Assembly: GCA_020050775.1 (NCBI GenBank)
Contig: JAGVKC010000071.1
Coordinates: 1-22,580, forward strand
Direction: 5' to 3'
From: Minisyncoccota bacterium
GTDB taxonomy: Bacteria > Patescibacteriota > Minisyncoccia > Phycocordibacterales > SBAW01
Length of the DNA stretch: 22,580 bases
The position numbers and the translations under genes were made by a program. Shown here one piece after another: positions 20,707 through 22,580 of the stretch (positions are counted from its first letter, which is position 1; each line of letters begins with the position of its first letter). Under the pieces are notes generated by a model. The model was not told the DNA's origin. It was given only the letters and a program-made list of their open reading frames with translations, and ran no database searches.

Positions 20707-21937
20707 TTGCTTTCTCGTGCGTGCGGATGCGCTCCAAAGCCTTTGCTTCAATTTGGCGGATGCGTTCGCGCGTCACGCCGAACTTCTTCCCTACTTCTTC
20801 AAGCGTATGGTAAATGCCGTCCTCAAGGCCATGGCGGAGCTTTAGAATTTCACGCTCTTTAGGCGAAAGTTCATCAAGGATTTCGCGAAGCTGGTCCGCA
20901 AGGATACGGCGTGCTACTTCCTGATCCGGCGAGAGAATTTTGTCGTCTTTGATAAAGTCTCCAAGCACTGACTTTCCGTCATCATCATCCGAACCAACGG
21001 GGCTTTCTAGAGACACTGTATCCTGGTCAATCTTTTCAATCTGATAGACCTTTTCTACATCAACACCCATTTCAAGAGCAATCTCTTCTGCCAGCGGGTC
21101 GCGGCCAAGGTCCTGCGAGAGGCGGCGCGAGACTTGCTTGTATTTGGCTATAGTTTCCACCATATGCACCGGAATGCGGATGGTGCGGCTCTGGTCTGCA
21201 AGAGCGCGGGTAATCGCCTGGCGGATCCACCAGGTGGCATACGTGGAGAATTTGAATCCTTTAGTATGGTCGAATTTGTCTACCGCTTTAAAGAGGCCGA
21301 GGTTACCTTCCTGAATAAGGTCAAGGAGCGTAAGGTCAGGGCTGCGGCCGACGTATTTTTTTGCGATGGAAACCACAAGGCGCAGGTTAGCACGCGCAAG
21401 CAGGTTACGAGCTTCGCTGTCTTCATGCAAGATGCGCTTTGCAAGGTCGCGTTCTTCCTGCCCGGTGAGGAGCGGATACTTACCTATTTCGCGCAGATAC
21501 ATCTGAATAGAGTCGTACTGGCTGTCAGAGCGGCTGTAACCTTTCTCTACAGGCTCTTCGGTAATCTCAAGCATGCCACCGCCTTCAAGCACGTCGATGT
21601 GCGCGGTAGAGAAACGCTCGTAGAGCTCTTCCAGGAACATGACGTCTGTTTCGATGTTTGGGAATGCCTTAAGAATTTCATCGTACGTAACAAAGCCGCG
21701 CTGGCGGCCGCGCTCCATAAGAGTATCTGCCTTCTTATTAAGATCATCCAGCTTTTTAGTAGCCTTAGGTGAGAGCTTGGCGGCAGGCACTACCTTTTTT
21801 GCCTTCTTTTTAGGCGCAAGTTTTGCACGGCGAGTAGCCGCCTTTGCGCGAAGCTTCTTTACTTTAGCTATGGTGCGCTTAGCCGCTCCTTTGGAGCGGC
21901 TTTTAACTGCGCGAGCTTTCTTTTTAGACTTAGCCAT
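20687..21937 (-). CDS. rpoD: Primary RNA polymerase sigma factor (sigma-70/SigA)
   Basis: 416 aa. Residues 1-66 are an extreme Lys/Ala/Arg-rich stretch (KSKKKARAVKSRSKGAAKR and more), resembling a histone H1 tail. Residues 67-125 correspond to region 1.1. Region 1.2 (DSIQMYLREIGKYPLLT, 142-158), region 2 (ARNLLARANLRLVVSIAKKY to FSTYATWWIRQAI, 177-242), region 3 (about 255-335) and region 4 (LSPKEREILKLRHG, GVTRERIRQIEAKALERIR, 357-405) are complete. The -10-melting aromatic and the helix-turn-helix are intact, so it should recognise TTGACA/TATAAT promoters, as found throughout this window. A -10 box (TGGTATAGT) ends 12 bases before ATG 21937, so rpoD can be transcribed independently of dnaG. 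Confidence 0.96.
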   Translation of the reverse strand: MAKSKKKARAVKSRSKGAAKRTIAKVKKLRAKAATRRAKLAPKKKAKKVVPAAKLSPKATKKLDDLNKKADTLMERGRQRGFVTYDEILKAFPNIETDVMFLEELYERFSTAHIDVLEGGGMLEITEEPVEKGYSRSDSQYDSIQMYLREIGKYPLLTGQEERDLAKRILHEDSEARNLLARANLRLVVSIAKKYVGRSPDLTLLDLIQEGNLGLFKAVDKFDHTKGFKFSTYATWWIRQAITRALADQSRTIRIPVHMVETIAKYKQVSRRLSQDLGRDPLAEEIALEMGVDVEKVYQIEKIDQDTVSLESPVGSDDDDGKSVLGDFIKDDKILSPDQEVARRILADQLREILDELSPKEREILKLRHGLEDGIYHTLEEVGKKFGVTRERIRQIEAKALERIRTHEKAKRLRSY

Positions 21938-21949
21938 TTAGTGGTGAAT

Positions 21950-21958
21950 ACTATACCA
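21950..21958 (-). promoter_or_regulatory. Extended -10 promoter of rpoD
   Basis: Minus strand TGGTATAGT (21958-21950), in the 29-bp gap after dnaG. The predicted leader is about 6 nt, with no Shine-Dalgarno. Confidence 0.65.
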
Positions 21959-21966
21959 AAAAAACA

Positions 21967-22580
21967 CTATTTTCTCAATGCCTCTTCTCTTAATTTTAAT
22001 CCCTGGAGTTCCTTCGTCATATCGTGTGTGGATTCCCCGCTACTGCGCGCGGACATGATGCTTTTCTGCAGTGCACTTATACGCTCGCCTAACACCGCCT
22101 GTTCTAGTGTATTAAGAAGATTCTGGGCAACCGCCTCCATGTCTTCTCCTTGAGCTTCAAGCTCAAATCGAAGTCTTTCCATGTGCGGCTCTAGCTTTTC
22201 TTTTATCTGCGTGACGCGCTCTTGCGTTAGGACTGCCTCTACTTTTCCTTCTAGCCAGGTATTGCCTTGTGCGTGCGAAAGCAGCATGCCCGCAACGCGT
22301 TCTAGAGGAGTTAGGCTCAATTCTGCATCTCCTTTATGAACATCCAGTGAAGTGTCTTCTGCTGTTGCGACGGGACGTTTAGCAACTTCGGCACGTACCG
22401 CTGCTTCGGGTACTTCAAGGCGCTGCGAAACGATTGTGATGAAATGTTCTCGGTCGATTGAGCTCCCGATAGACGCAATAAGCGGGAGTACCTGGGTTTC
22501 CGCTATTTTTTTATATGCACGCTCATCTTTGGTACCGATGCGCAGCATATCCAAAAAGAATTCCACTGCTGTTTTAGACG
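21967..22580 (-). CDS. dnaG: DNA primase, C-terminal part (gene runs off the window)
   Basis: The last 204 codons are present, and the frame stays open to the window edge; the GTG at 22566 is internal. DnaG makes RNA primers for the replication fork. The visible part starts at the end of the primase core (SKTAVEFFLDMLR, typical of DnaG near residue 370-400). It continues with YKKIAETQVLPLIASIGSSIDREHF and ISQRLEVPEAAVRAEV-like helices, then the helical C-terminal domain that contacts the replicative helicase (ERVAGMLLSHAQGNTW onward), ending LREEALRK. Order dnaG then rpoD is the classic macromolecular-synthesis arrangement. No catalytic residues lie in this part. Confidence 0.9.
   Translation of the reverse strand, partial: SKTAVEFFLDMLRIGTKDERAYKKIAETQVLPLIASIGSSIDREHFITIVSQRLEVPEAAVRAEVAKRPVATAEDTSLDVHKGDAELSLTPLERVAGMLLSHAQGNTWLEGKVEAVLTQERVTQIKEKLEPHMERLRFELEAQGEDMEAVAQNLLNTLEQAVLGERISALQKSIMSARSSGESTHDMTKELQGLKLREEALRK

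Noticed and set aside
21134..21772. 212-codon plus-strand open frame opposite rpoD
   Set aside because: Shadow of a certain, conserved gene.

Overview
The window looks like chromosomal DNA of a Patescibacteria/CPR bacterium, most likely a parcubacterium (Kaiserbacteria-like). The grounds are a shortened, divergent TruB, a Gmad2 protein with the N-terminal CPR-style ESYPRRC segment, large single-anchor surface proteins built from Ig-like repeats, a dnaG-rpoD pair, and very compact genes. The taxon is inferred from gene style; no marker gene was compared with a database.

Layout. 1-5313 (+): the tail of an upstream gene, then two related surface proteins (585 and 1073 aa), each with a signal peptide, Ig-like modules, a glycine run and a C-terminal membrane anchor. 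5369-5905 (+): a Gmad2 lipidless membrane-anchored protein. 5970-7455 (-): a DUF1360 membrane protein and three tiny two-helix membrane protein genes, each with its own terminator; the third is broken by two homopolymer indels. 7747-13878 (+): ribonucleotide reductase, nrdA (two ATP-cones) and nrdB, separated by a FAD oxidoreductase and two small minus-strand genes. NrdB has Phe where the radical Tyr should be and closely resembles the chlamydial Mn/Fe class Ic enzyme. 13879-14230: non-coding, with two perfect palindromes and a terminator. 14231-15905 (-): an unknown protein, a small membrane protein and truB. 15935-17753 (+): hisS and a DEDDy exonuclease, divergent from truB over one shared -10 box. 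17846-18205 (-): a small secreted protein. 18346-19038 (+): a DsbA-like thiol oxidoreductase. 19082-19930 (-): a RecB-family PD-(D/E)XK nuclease, divergent from a 43-aa membrane peptide and a 145-aa basic protein (+). 20624-22580 (-): rpoD and the 3' part of dnaG.

Two modes of gene expression stand out. Conserved genes (truB, hisS, rpoD, the nuclease, the Gmad2 protein, the FAD oxidoreductase, the DsbA-like gene) lack a Shine-Dalgarno site and have a -10 box, often extended (TGnTATAAT-like), 6 to 22 nt before the start codon, which predicts leaderless or very short-leader mRNAs. Small lineage-specific genes have clear -35/-10 promoters, strong Shine-Dalgarno sites (AGGAGG, AAGGAG or GGGGG) and private terminators.

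The strongest oddities are these: an in-frame second copy of the RpoD C-terminal tail (AKRLRSY plus stop) lies 60 bp beyond the rpoD stop, with every sense codon synonymously changed; a histone-like Lys/Ala-rich extension on RpoD; a Tyr-less NrdB; a symmetric divergent promoter; stacked palindromes; and a new-looking three-fold repeat in the large surface protein. I see no CRISPR array, insertion sequence, prophage, tRNA or rRNA, and no recognisable complete defence system.
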